Of a stretch of DNA of 7,905 bases, positions 1 through 7,905 are shown piece by piece. Every line of letters starts with the position of its first letter. Position 1 is the stretch's first letter. The notes below the pieces were generated by a model. The model did not search any database and was not told where the DNA came from. It worked only from the letters and a program-made list of their open reading frames with translations. The stretch comes from an uncultured Actinomycetes bacterium. GTDB lineage: Bacteria > Actinomycetota > Acidimicrobiia > Acidimicrobiales > Acidimicrobilacustridaceae. The translations under genes and the position numbers were made by a program. Where the stretch lies: contig CAMFLJ010000174.1 in the NCBI GenBank assembly GCA_945957335.1, forward strand, positions 1 through 7,905, read 5' to 3'.

Positions 1-810
1 GTCGAGCACCTCGTCGAGGGCGGTGCCGCGCAGGGCCGGCCGCCCTCCGATCGGGGAGGTGCCCCCGGGCGCGCGTCCCACCACGACGAACTCCACGTTG
101 CCGTCAGAGCCGGTGATGGGCGAGACCATGGCCCCCATGATGGTCGCTCCCGCCCCGTCGAGCGCGGTGGCCACCTCGCCCAGCACCCGGCGCCACACGG
201 CGGGGTCGCTCACCACGCCACGGCCCTTCGACACCTCCGAGCGGCCGGCCTCGAACTGCGGCTTCACCAGGAAGGCGTAGACCGCGCCCGGGCGGCTCAC
301 CGCGAACACCGGATCGAGCACGAGGCGCAGGGAGATGAACGACAGGTCGCCGACGACCACGTCGACCGGCTCGCCGACCACGCGGGGGTCGAGCGTGCGC
401 AGGTTGGTGCGCTCGACGTTGCGCACCCGGGGGTGGGCGACGAGCTTCTCGTGGAGCTGGTTGTGGCCCACGTCGACGGCGACGACCTCGGCCGCGCCGT
501 GCTGGAGGGCGCAGTCGGTGAACCCACCGGTGGAGGCACCGCAGTCGAGCACCCGGGCCCCGTCGAGCAGGGGCGCCAGGCCGAACCGCTCGACCGCGCC
601 CTCGAGCTTGGCCCCGGCCCGGCTGACCCAACGGGGCGGCGGGCCGTGCACGACCACCGCCTCACCCGGGCCCACCAGCCGGGAGGCCTTGGTGGCGGGG
701 GCGCCACCCACCGTCACCCGCCCGGCGGCGATGTCGGCCTGGGCCCGCTCACGGCTGGGCGCCAGGCCCCGGCGGACGAGCTCGGCGTCGAGGCGCCGGC
801 GGGTGCTCAC
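1..810 (-). CDS. tlyA: TlyA family rRNA (cytidine-2'-O)-methyltransferase (3' end off window)
   Basis: This gene encodes a SAM-dependent methyltransferase of the TlyA family, known to 2'-O-methylate cytidines in 16S and 23S rRNA and in mycobacteria to set capreomycin sensitivity. I translated 270 codons from a GTG at 810 to the window edge with no stop. Family members are about 270 residues, so only a short tail should be missing. An S4 RNA-binding domain fills roughly residues 1-55. A linker with W61-V62 leads to an FtsJ/RrmJ-like Rossmann domain whose SAM-binding motif I is DCGASTGGFTD (89-99). The K-D-K-E tetrad appears complete as K68, D155 (GDLSFIS), K183 (LVKPQFE) and E240 (NVEFVVV). 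The start is supported by a GAGG box 6 bases upstream and by the position 12 bases after the HAD stop, which implies an operon. In actinobacteria NAD kinase and recN usually follow tlyA; they would lie off the left edge. Confidence 0.95.
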   Translation of the reverse strand, partial: MSTRRRLDAELVRRGLAPSRERAQADIAAGRVTVGGAPATKASRLVGPGEAVVVHGPPPRWVSRAGAKLEGAVERFGLAPLLDGARVLDCGASTGGFTDCALQHGAAEVVAVDVGHNQLHEKLVAHPRVRNVERTNLRTLDPRVVGEPVDVVVGDLSFISLRLVLDPVFAVSRPGAVYAFLVKPQFEAGRSEVSKGRGVVSDPAVWRRVLGEVATALDGAGATIMGAMVSPITGSDGNVEFVVVGRAPGGTSPIGGRPALRGTALDEVLD

Positions 811-816
811 GGGCGG

Positions 817-820
817 CCTC
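817..820 (-). promoter_or_regulatory. Ribosome binding site of tlyA
   Basis: On the minus strand GAGG lies in the 12-base gap after the HAD stop codon and 6 bases before the GTG at 810. It fixes the tlyA start and suggests re-initiation by ribosomes finishing the upstream phosphatase gene. Confidence 0.6.
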
Positions 821-822
821 GC

Positions 823-1599
823 TCAGCCGGCGGTGCCGTCGAGGACGTCGGCCACGAGCGTGGCCAGGTCGGGGGCCACCAGGTCGGCCGGCGGGTCGGT
901 GGGCAGGTCGGCCTCGGTCGTGACGCCGCTCAGCACCAGGCCGAAGCGGTAGCCGAGGGCCACGGCGAAGCGGCCGTCGGTGTCGGGCCGGTCGCCCACC
1001 ATCACCCCGTCGGGGCCGAGCCGCTCGCGCACCCAGTCGGCGGCGGGGGCGTGGGGCTTGCCCGCCACCTCGGGGCGGACGCCCGAGGCCGTCACGATCG
1101 AGGCGAGGATGGCGCCGCCCCCGGGCTTGATGCCGGCATCCATGGGATAGGTGGCGTCGTCGTTGGTGGCGAGCAGCCGGGCGCCGGCGCGCACCGCGGC
1201 CGAGGCGGTGTCCATCCGGTGGTAGTCGAAGGTGGGGTGGTAGCCGACGACGACCACGTCGAAGCGGCCGTGGGTGGCGGCCGGGTCGGAGGCGTCGACC
1301 ACGTCGACGCCTCGCCGGCCCAGCTCCTCGACGATGCCGGGCCCGCCGCACACCAGGGCCCGCTCGCCGCCGGCGACCAGGCCGGCGGCCACGACGGCCG
1401 AGGTCACGATGTCGTCGCCCGGCTCGATCCCGTGGTCGGCGAGCTTGGCGGCCACGTCGGAGCGGCGGCCGAAGGAGTTGTTGGTCACGAACGCCACCCG
1501 CTCGCCGGCGGCCCGCAGCCGGGCGACGGCGTCGGCCGCCCCCGGGATGGGGCGCGCCCCGAGCCACACCACACCGTCGAGGTCGAGGGCCCACGCCAT
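823..1599 (-). CDS. HAD-superfamily subfamily IIA (NagD-like) phosphatase
   Basis: This is a 258-residue cytosolic phosphatase of the haloacid dehalogenase superfamily, subfamily IIA. Core motifs are in order: motif I DLDGV with nucleophile D6 and acid/base D8; motif II TNNS (39-42); motif III lysine K181 in GKPHAPA; motif IV GDRPDTD (202-208) for Mg binding. A C2-type cap spans roughly residues 60-175. Length is normal for the family. Members remove phosphate from small molecules. The mycobacterial protein at the equivalent locus beside tlyA (Rv1692) was described as a glycerol-3-phosphate phosphatase, so that substrate is the best inference, not proven here. The gene is followed after 12 bases by tlyA and diverges from DUF1015. 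I see no clear Shine-Dalgarno before the ATG at 1599, so a weak site or a leaderless transcript is possible. Motif I sits only five residues from this start, as is usual. Confidence 0.93.
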   Translation of the reverse strand: MAWALDLDGVVWLGARPIPGAADAVARLRAAGERVAFVTNNSFGRRSDVAAKLADHGIEPGDDIVTSAVVAAGLVAGGERALVCGGPGIVEELGRRGVDVVDASDPAATHGRFDVVVVGYHPTFDYHRMDTASAAVRAGARLLATNDDATYPMDAGIKPGGGAILASIVTASGVRPEVAGKPHAPAADWVRERLGPDGVMVGDRPDTDGRFAVALGYRFGLVLSGVTTEADLPTDPPADLVAPDLATLVADVLDGTAG

Positions 1600-1631
1600 G
1601 GCGCCGAGTCTCGCACCCCGCGCCCCCTCCC

Positions 1632-1738
1632 CCGAACTGGCGGGAGGATCCGACCCTCCGGGGTCGGGCGCTCCGACGAGCTCGCTCGGCCTGCCGCACT
1701 GGTCGGAGGATGTGCCCTCAGGGGCCGTGCACTCCGAC
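1632..1738. repeat. Diverged tandem direct repeat of about 46 bases, two copies
   Basis: Copy 1 spans 1632-1677 and copy 2 spans 1694-1738, a period of 61-62 bases. By hand alignment about 36 of 46 columns match, with one single-base gap. Shared blocks are ACTGG (1636-1640 / 1698-1702), GGAGGAT (1643-1649 / 1705-1711), CCCTC (1654-1658 / 1715-1719), GGGG (1660-1663 / 1721-1724) and CTCCGAC (1671-1677 / 1732-1738). The repeat sits between two divergent genes and encodes nothing evident. It could be a duplicated regulatory site or a remnant of a local duplication. Confidence 0.6.
1650..1667 (+). other. Hairpin with cUCCGg tetraloop
   Basis: CCGACCC (1650-1656) pairs perfectly with GGGTCGG (1661-1667) around the loop TCCG. 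On plus-strand RNA this is a UNCG-type tetraloop closed by C-G, a notably stable loop; minus-strand RNA would have CGGA instead. It lies inside copy 1 of the tandem repeat. No U-tract follows, so a terminator role is not indicated. Confidence 0.5.
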
Positions 1739-1739
1739 C
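1701..1739. other. Inverted repeat GGTCGGAG / CTCCGACC with inner stem
   Basis: GGTCGGAG (1701-1708) is the perfect complement of CTCCGACC (1732-1739). Inside it GCCC (1714-1717) can pair with GGGC (1722-1725). The right arm overlaps a second small dyad, CCGACC-G-GGTCGG (1734-1746). This is either an operator-like dyad or RNA structure in copy 2 of the tandem repeat. Confidence 0.45.
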
Positions 1740-1754
1740 GGGTCGGGGGTGGTG

Positions 1755-1765
1755 GAGGTCACCTC
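1755..1765. promoter_or_regulatory. Possible operator: palindrome GAGGT-C-ACCTC
   Basis: A perfect 5+1+5 base palindrome lies 44 bases upstream of the DUF1015 start, in the region where a promoter would be expected. A short palindrome can occur by chance, so a regulator-binding role is only a suggestion. Confidence 0.3.
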
Positions 1766-1796
1766 GGGTTCAGGCGGGCGTCGCCGGGGGATCTGC

Positions 1797-1802
1797 TAGG
1801 AC
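1797..1802 (+). promoter_or_regulatory. DUF1015 start signal: Shine-Dalgarno AGGA or -10 element TAGGAC
   Basis: The bases TAGGAC end 6 bases before the GTG at 1809. AGGA (1798-1801) is a plausible ribosome binding site with a 7-base spacer. The same bases fit an actinobacterial -10 hexamer placed so that transcription would begin at or near the GTG, giving a leaderless mRNA. No clear -35 is visible. Sequence alone does not decide between the two. Confidence 0.4.
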
Positions 1803-1808
1803 TGTGCG

Positions 1809-3014
<1,206 letters not shown>

Positions 3015-3132
3015 CCAGCCAGCCAGCTGGACGCGCGAGGCGAAGCCCCCTACCCAGGCGACCAGAGGGCCCTGCTCAGCGGGGAGCGACCACCACGTCG
3101 CGGGCCGACGCCAGCAAGGCGGGCCGCTCCCA

Positions 3133-3164
3133 GGCGGACGGGTGGCGTGCCCCGCAGGTCCGCC
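3133..3164. other. Hairpin in the DUF1015/korB convergent gap
   Basis: GGCGGAC (3133-3139) is the perfect complement of GTCCGCC (3158-3164). Next to it GGG (3140-3142) can pair with CCC (3151-3153), leaving a GCAG bulge at 3154-3157. It lies about 120 bases past the DUF1015 stop. A termination or 3'-end-stabilising role is possible, but there is no U-tract. Confidence 0.4.
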
Positions 3165-3174
3165 AATGTGGCCA

Positions 3175-3223
3175 GGCTCCGCACCCCAGACGCGACCATG
3201 ACCGACTCGCGGGTTGCGGAGCC
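3175..3223. other. Alternative fold 1: GGCTCCGCA / TGCGGAGCC hairpin
   Basis: GGCTCCGCA (3175-3183) pairs perfectly with TGCGGAGCC (3215-3223). It is extended inward by CC (3185-3186) with GG (3212-3213) and by CGCGA (3191-3195) with TCGCG (3207-3211), leaving an 11-base loop. It shares bases with the nested fold at 3179-3249, so the two cannot form together. Confidence 0.45.
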
Positions 3224-3249
3224 GGTCATGGCGGACGAGCGGGGTGCGG
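3179..3249. other. Alternative fold 2: nested 9 + 9 base-pair stem
   Basis: CCGCACCCC (3179-3187) pairs with GGGGTGCGG (3241-3249). Inside, CCATGACCG (3196-3204) pairs with CGGTCATGG (3223-3231); both arms are perfect. The outer left arm overlaps fold 1, and the outer right arm overlaps the korB terminator-like hairpin. Confidence 0.45.
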
Positions 3250-3284
3250 CGACCGGCCGCCCGCAGGCGGCCAGCCGCACGCAC
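3244..3284 (-). terminator. Terminator-like hairpin after korB
   Basis: On the minus strand, 6 bases after the korB stop, GTGCG-GCGGCT-GGCCGCC (3284-3266, with 3279 bulged) pairs with GGCGGCC-GGTCGC-CGCAC (3261-3244). This makes an 18-pair stem around the loop TGCG (3265-3262), a cUGCGg UNCG-type tetraloop. Two of the pairs are G-U wobbles only in minus-strand RNA and would be A-C mismatches on the other strand, which favours a minus-strand transcript as the functional form. No U-tract follows, so this would be a U-less terminator or a 3'-end stabiliser. Confidence 0.65.
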
Positions 3285-3290
3285 GTGGGA

Positions 3291-6183
<2,893 letters not shown>

Positions 6184-6188
6184 GCAAA

Positions 6189-6195
6189 CCCCTTT
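6189..6195 (-). promoter_or_regulatory. Ribosome binding site of korA
   Basis: AAAGGGG on the minus strand ends 5 bases before the ATG at 6183. It decides this start over a longer in-frame reading reaching 6327. Confidence 0.65.
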
Positions 6196-6251
6196 GTTCT
6201 GCTGTCCCGGCGCGTGAGCGTCGTGTCGTTGGGTGTGTGTCGTAGCTGGGC

Positions 6252-6269
6252 CCGCGGCCGGGGCCGCGG
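6252..6269. other. Perfect GC palindrome in the korA leader
   Basis: CCGCGGCC (6252-6259) and GGCCGCGG (6262-6269) are perfect complements separated by GG; as RNA this is a 7-pair stem with a 4-base loop. It lies about 70 bases before the korA start on the minus strand. It could be a protein-binding dyad or a leader hairpin. Confidence 0.4.
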
Positions 6270-6334
6270 CTTTCGGTGCGTCTCGACGTGGGTCGGGGGC
6301 TGTGCGCCCGCGCTCCGCGCTGGTCACGCACCGC

Positions 6335-6358
6335 GGTCACGGTATCGGCTCCGTGACC
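6335..6358. promoter_or_regulatory. Inverted repeat GGTCACGG-N8-CCGTGACC
   Basis: The 8-base arms (6335-6342 and 6351-6358) are perfect complements. A further GGTCACG lies at 6322-6328, 13 bases upstream in the same direction. Three copies of one half-site upstream of korA look like an operator array. The right arm is also used by the hairpin at 6351-6394, so as RNA the two are mutually exclusive. Confidence 0.4.
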
Positions 6359-6394
6359 CGGTCGGTGGGACGGACGTCACCGACCGGCCCACGG
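6351..6394. other. Long imperfect hairpin upstream of korA
   Basis: CCGGTCGGTG (6358-6367) pairs perfectly with CACCGACCGG (6378-6387). The stem continues outward with CCGTG (6351-6355) and CACGG (6390-6394), separated by one mismatch (6357/6388) and one pair that is a G-U wobble on the minus strand (6356/6389). The loop is 10 bases. Fifteen Watson-Crick pairs are unlikely by chance. It could be a TetR-type operator, an attenuator for korA, or part of the ssb 3' end; it lies 73 bases past the ssb stop. Confidence 0.5.
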
Positions 6395-6408
6395 CTCGGA
6401 AGCCTACG

Positions 6409-6461
6409 CCGCGCGCCCGGGGTGGAAGCCAGACGACGGCGCCCACGGACCGGGTGCGCGG
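6409..6461 (-). terminator. Terminator-like hairpin after ssb
   Basis: CCGCGCGCCCGG (6409-6420) pairs with CCGGGTGCGCGG (6450-6461) at 11 of 12 positions; the other (6415/6455) is a G-U wobble on the plus strand and a C-A mismatch on the minus strand. GTGG (6422-6425) with CCAC (6443-6446) extends it. It begins 6 bases past the ssb stop. There is no U-tract. Confidence 0.45.
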
Positions 6462-6467
6462 GCCTGC

Positions 6468-6902
6468 TCAGCCCTCGGCCTTCGGCGGCGCGAGCTGCCC
6501 GAGCGAACGGGCCACGGCCTCGCGGCAACGGGCGGTGGAGCGCGCCGACAGCACGCGGTCGGCCACGACCTCGGTGCGACTCGCGGTGGCGCCGCCGGCC
6601 CGGAAGAACCGGCGCCGGACGCGCCCCACCACGACGACGTCGGCCCCCTCGGCGAAGCCGGTGGCTGCGGCGGGCGGGTCGAACCAGCACACCGGCACCG
6701 ACTCGGCCCGGGCGGCGTCGGGCCCGTCGGCGCGCACCGTGAGCTCGTAGGCGACGAGGGTCGAGCCCGACGGCAGGGCCCTGACCTCGGGCTCCCGGCT
6801 GAGCACGCCTCGGAGGACGACGAGGTTGGTGCCGGGCGGGGGCGCACCGACTAGAGCGGGCGGGGCGGCAGCCTCGGCGGTGGACGGGCGACGGACGGAC
6901 AT
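6468..6902 (-). CDS. Short single-stranded DNA-binding protein-like OB-fold protein
   Basis: This 144-residue protein looks like an SSB-family OB fold spanning roughly residues 25-120. NLVVLRGVLSREPEVR (26-41) fits the first strand, VPVCWF (69-74) a central strand, and GADVVVVGRVRRRFF (86-100) followed by RTEVVADRV (109-117) resembles the SSB signature before the last strand. The aromatic residues W73, F74, F99 and F100 could stack on bases. It lacks the acidic DDDIPF-type C-terminal tip that canonical SSB uses to recruit partners; it ends APPKAEG. It is therefore more likely an accessory SSB than the main replication SSB. The first 20 residues are Ala/Pro-rich and probably disordered. The ATG is well supported by a GGGGAGG site 5 bases upstream. 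Strong hairpins on both sides suggest a single-gene transcript. An unrelated OB-fold protein is the alternative. Confidence 0.8.
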   Translation of the reverse strand: MSVRRPSTAEAAAPPALVGAPPPGTNLVVLRGVLSREPEVRALPSGSTLVAYELTVRADGPDAARAESVPVCWFDPPAAATGFAEGADVVVVGRVRRRFFRAGGATASRTEVVADRVLSARSTARCREAVARSLGQLAPPKAEG

Positions 6903-6914
6903 GGGGACCTCCCC
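6903..6914 (-). promoter_or_regulatory. Ribosome binding site of ssb inside a small palindrome
   Basis: On the minus strand GGGGAGG (6914-6908) is a strong Shine-Dalgarno, 5 bases before the ATG at 6902. It fixes this start. The same bases form GGGGA-GG-TCCCC, so GGGG can pair with the CCCC next to the start codon and partly hide the site. Confidence 0.6.
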
Positions 6915-6920
6915 GGGACG

Positions 6921-6955
6921 GCCGGTGTCGCAGCCCGGACGGGCGCGGCACCGGC
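6921..6955. other. Long hairpin between the TPR gene and ssb
   Basis: GCCGGTG (6921-6927) pairs with CACCGGC (6949-6955), CGC (6929-6931) with GCG (6945-6947), and GCCC (6933-6936) with GGGC (6941-6944). This gives 14 Watson-Crick pairs, one wobble/mismatch at 6928/6948, one bulge (6932) and a 4-base loop. It lies 6 bases upstream of the ssb Shine-Dalgarno and 62 bases past the TPR stop. It may end the TPR transcript or form the ssb leader. Confidence 0.55.
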
Positions 6956-6995
6956 GGTGCGGTGGGGGAAGTCGGGATCAGGCTACGGCGGGGGT

Positions 6996-7018
6996 GTGAC
7001 AGCGCCCGCCGCTGCCAC
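6996..7018 (-). terminator. Weak terminator-like hairpin at the TPR stop codon
   Basis: CAGCG (7000-7004) pairs with CGCTG (7010-7014), extended past a mismatch by GTG (6996-6998) with CAC (7016-7018). The outer arm overlaps the last base of the stop codon. There is no U-tract, and the stem is short for such GC-rich DNA. Confidence 0.25.
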
Positions 7019-7899
7019 TAGCGCAGGGCCCGGAGCCGGGCGCGCACGTCGGCGAAGTCGGGGTCGACGCTGCGGATGCGCTGGAACAGGTCACGGGCCC
7101 GGGGCACCTCGCCCGCCCGCTCGTAGAGGTCGGCCAGGGCGTAGGCCCGGCGCAGGTGGTGCAGGCGGGGCCGCTTCGGGAACGACCAGCCCGTCTGCAA
7201 GAGGCGGATGGCGTCGACGACACGGTCGCGGTCGGCCAGCGACCCGGCCATCACGATGCGGCCCTCGGTGACGAGCTCGGCGTCGGGCGACGCGGCGCGC
7301 AGCTCGTCCCACAGCTCCTCGACCTGGGGCCACTGGCGCAGCGCCCGGTAGCAGTCGGCGAGCACGGGGTGCTGCTCGGTCGAGCCGGAGATCAGGCGGA
7401 ACGCCTCGAGCTCGCGGGCGGCCTGGGTCCACTTCTCCTGCAGATAGAGGTTGAGCCCGTAGAGCTCGCGCACGGCGCCCACCGTCGGGGCCTCGTCGGA
7501 GAGCTTCTTCAGGATGCGGGCGGCATCGCCGTAGCGCTCGTGCTCGAAGTGCTCGGCCGCCTCGGCCAGGCGCCGCTCGACGCGCTCGCTGCGGGCGTTG
7601 CCCACGGCCTTCGCCAGCTGCTCGCGCACCTCGTCGGCGAGGTGGAGGGGCTCCGGGTCGGGGGCGGGGCGCGATCGGGAGGCGCCGCGGGCGACCGCGC
7701 CGGCGGCTTCGTCGCGGACCTCCTCGACCAGCACCCAGTCCTCGGCGGCGCGGGCGTCGCGGGCCGCGCGCTTCTCGGCGTCGGCGACCTCGGGGGCGTC
7801 GCCCCCCTCGGGGGCGGCGGACCGGCGGGCCGAGGTCGGCGGGCGGTTGGGCTTGGAGGCTTCGACCGCGTCCCGCCAGGCGCGGGACGCGCCGGCCAC
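7018..7899 (-). CDS. Tetratricopeptide-repeat protein (start may lie beyond the window)
   Basis: This protein of at least 293 residues has no assigned reaction. Residues 1-105 are charged and rich in Ala, Arg and Glu, probably disordered or coiled. From about 108 to the end it is helical with TPR-like repeats: LAEAAEHFEHERYGDAARIL (111-130), LYGLNLYLQEKWTQAARELE (146-165), a copy near 178-200, and LRRAYALADLYERAGEVPRA (249-268). TPRs are protein-protein scaffolds. The LISGSTEQHPVLADCYRAL stretch (169-187) resembles the TPR protein that precedes the HAD phosphatase and tlyA in streptomycetes and mycobacteria, from memory. The start is uncertain: the GTG at 7899 has no visible Shine-Dalgarno, and the frame stays open for the two further codons to the window edge. 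No signal peptide or membrane segment is seen. Confidence 0.82.
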   Translation of the reverse strand: MAGASRAWRDAVEASKPNRPPTSARRSAAPEGGDAPEVADAEKRAARDARAAEDWVLVEEVRDEAAGAVARGASRSRPAPDPEPLHLADEVREQLAKAVGNARSERVERRLAEAAEHFEHERYGDAARILKKLSDEAPTVGAVRELYGLNLYLQEKWTQAARELEAFRLISGSTEQHPVLADCYRALRQWPQVEELWDELRAASPDAELVTEGRIVMAGSLADRDRVVDAIRLLQTGWSFPKRPRLHHLRRAYALADLYERAGEVPRARDLFQRIRSVDPDFADVRARLRALR

Positions 7900-7905
7900 C
7901 CGGCG

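Larger units (their letters stand above)
1600..1808. other. Divergent intergenic region rich in short repeats
   Basis: This 209-base gap separates the divergent HAD and DUF1015 genes, so promoters for both directions should lie here. I could not find a convincing -35/-10 pair for the HAD direction. The stretch holds a diverged direct repeat, several copies of GGTCGG or its complement, two hairpins and an 11-base palindrome, listed separately. CCTCCC at 1626-1631 also pairs with GGGAGG at 1642-1647. Confidence 0.6.
3015..3290. other. Convergent intergenic region packed with inverted repeats
   Basis: This 276-base gap lies between the convergent stops of DUF1015 and korB. I see no gene in it. 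It should hold termination signals for both directions. It begins with three CCAG repeats (3015-3026), where CCAGC (3015-3019) can pair with GCTGG (3026-3030). AGGGCCCT at 3066-3073 is a palindrome. Larger dyads are listed separately. Confidence 0.6.
6184..6467. other. ssb-korA intergenic region with large dyads
   Basis: This 284-base gap separates two minus-strand genes and should hold the 3' end of ssb and the promoter and leader of korA. I see no gene. Four dyads are listed separately. TACCGT on the minus strand (6344-6339) fits a loose -10 pattern, but I found no matching -35 and do not call a promoter. Confidence 0.55.

Noticed and set aside
3015..3026. CCAG triple as a tandem repeat locus or array
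   Set aside because: Three 4-base units are too few to call a repeat array. It is noted only as part of the convergent gap.
3015..3290. A tRNA or small protein gene in the convergent gap
   Set aside because: The arms do not form a cloverleaf and there is no T-loop consensus. The only open frames are parts of the antisense shadows, with no ribosome binding site.
6184..6327. N-terminal extension of korA by 48 codons
   Set aside because: The good Shine-Dalgarno and conserved KorA N-terminus place the start at 6183. The extension overlaps the 6252-6269 palindrome and reads as low-complexity Ala/Pro/Arg.
6339..6344. TACCGT as the korA -10 element
   Set aside because: It fits a loose TAnnnT pattern, but there is no matching -35 and it lies inside the dyad cluster, so the match is not specific enough.

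Overview
This is a very GC-rich window with a strong third-codon G/C preference. It carries actinobacterial-type genes: a TlyA rRNA methyltransferase, a two-subunit KorAB-type 2-oxoacid:ferredoxin oxidoreductase, a short SSB-like protein, and a TPR protein of the kind that sits beside the HAD/tlyA block in actinobacteria. A high-GC actinobacterium is the best guess, possibly Acidimicrobiia, but the class is inference. I see no insertion sequence, phage gene, CRISPR array, tRNA or rRNA. Most long open frames antisense to the genes below are GC-driven shadows.

Layout, left to right. On the minus strand, tlyA (1-810, 3' end just off the window) follows a HAD-IIA phosphatase (823-1599) after 12 bases, a two-gene operon. 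A 209-base divergent intergenic region (1600-1808) holds a diverged tandem repeat and several inverted repeats. On the plus strand is a DUF1015 protein (1809-3014). A 276-base convergent gap (3015-3290) is packed with hairpins, including a strong one right after korB. On the minus strand, korB (3291-4307) and korA (4300-6183) overlap by 8 bases. A 284-base gap (6184-6467) holds four large dyads. An SSB-like gene (6468-6902) follows, then a 115-base gap with a long hairpin, then a TPR protein (7018-7899, start possibly beyond the right edge).

Function. KorAB oxidises a 2-oxoacid, probably 2-oxoglutarate, with CoA to an acyl-CoA while reducing ferredoxin. No ferredoxin gene is present here. TlyA 2'-O-methylates rRNA. 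The HAD protein is a small-molecule phosphatase. DUF1015 and the TPR protein have no assigned reaction. The minus-strand order TPR ... HAD - tlyA resembles the conserved actinobacterial block TPR - HAD - tlyA - NAD kinase - recN, here split by ssb, korAB and DUF1015.

I found no convincing new multi-gene system. The most unusual material is non-coding: the repeat in the HAD/DUF1015 divergent region, sets of mutually exclusive long hairpins in the korB-DUF1015 and ssb-korA gaps, and U-tract-less terminator-like hairpins close to stop codons. The DUF1015 protein also carries a DGHHR motif reminiscent of the ParB/sulfiredoxin fold.
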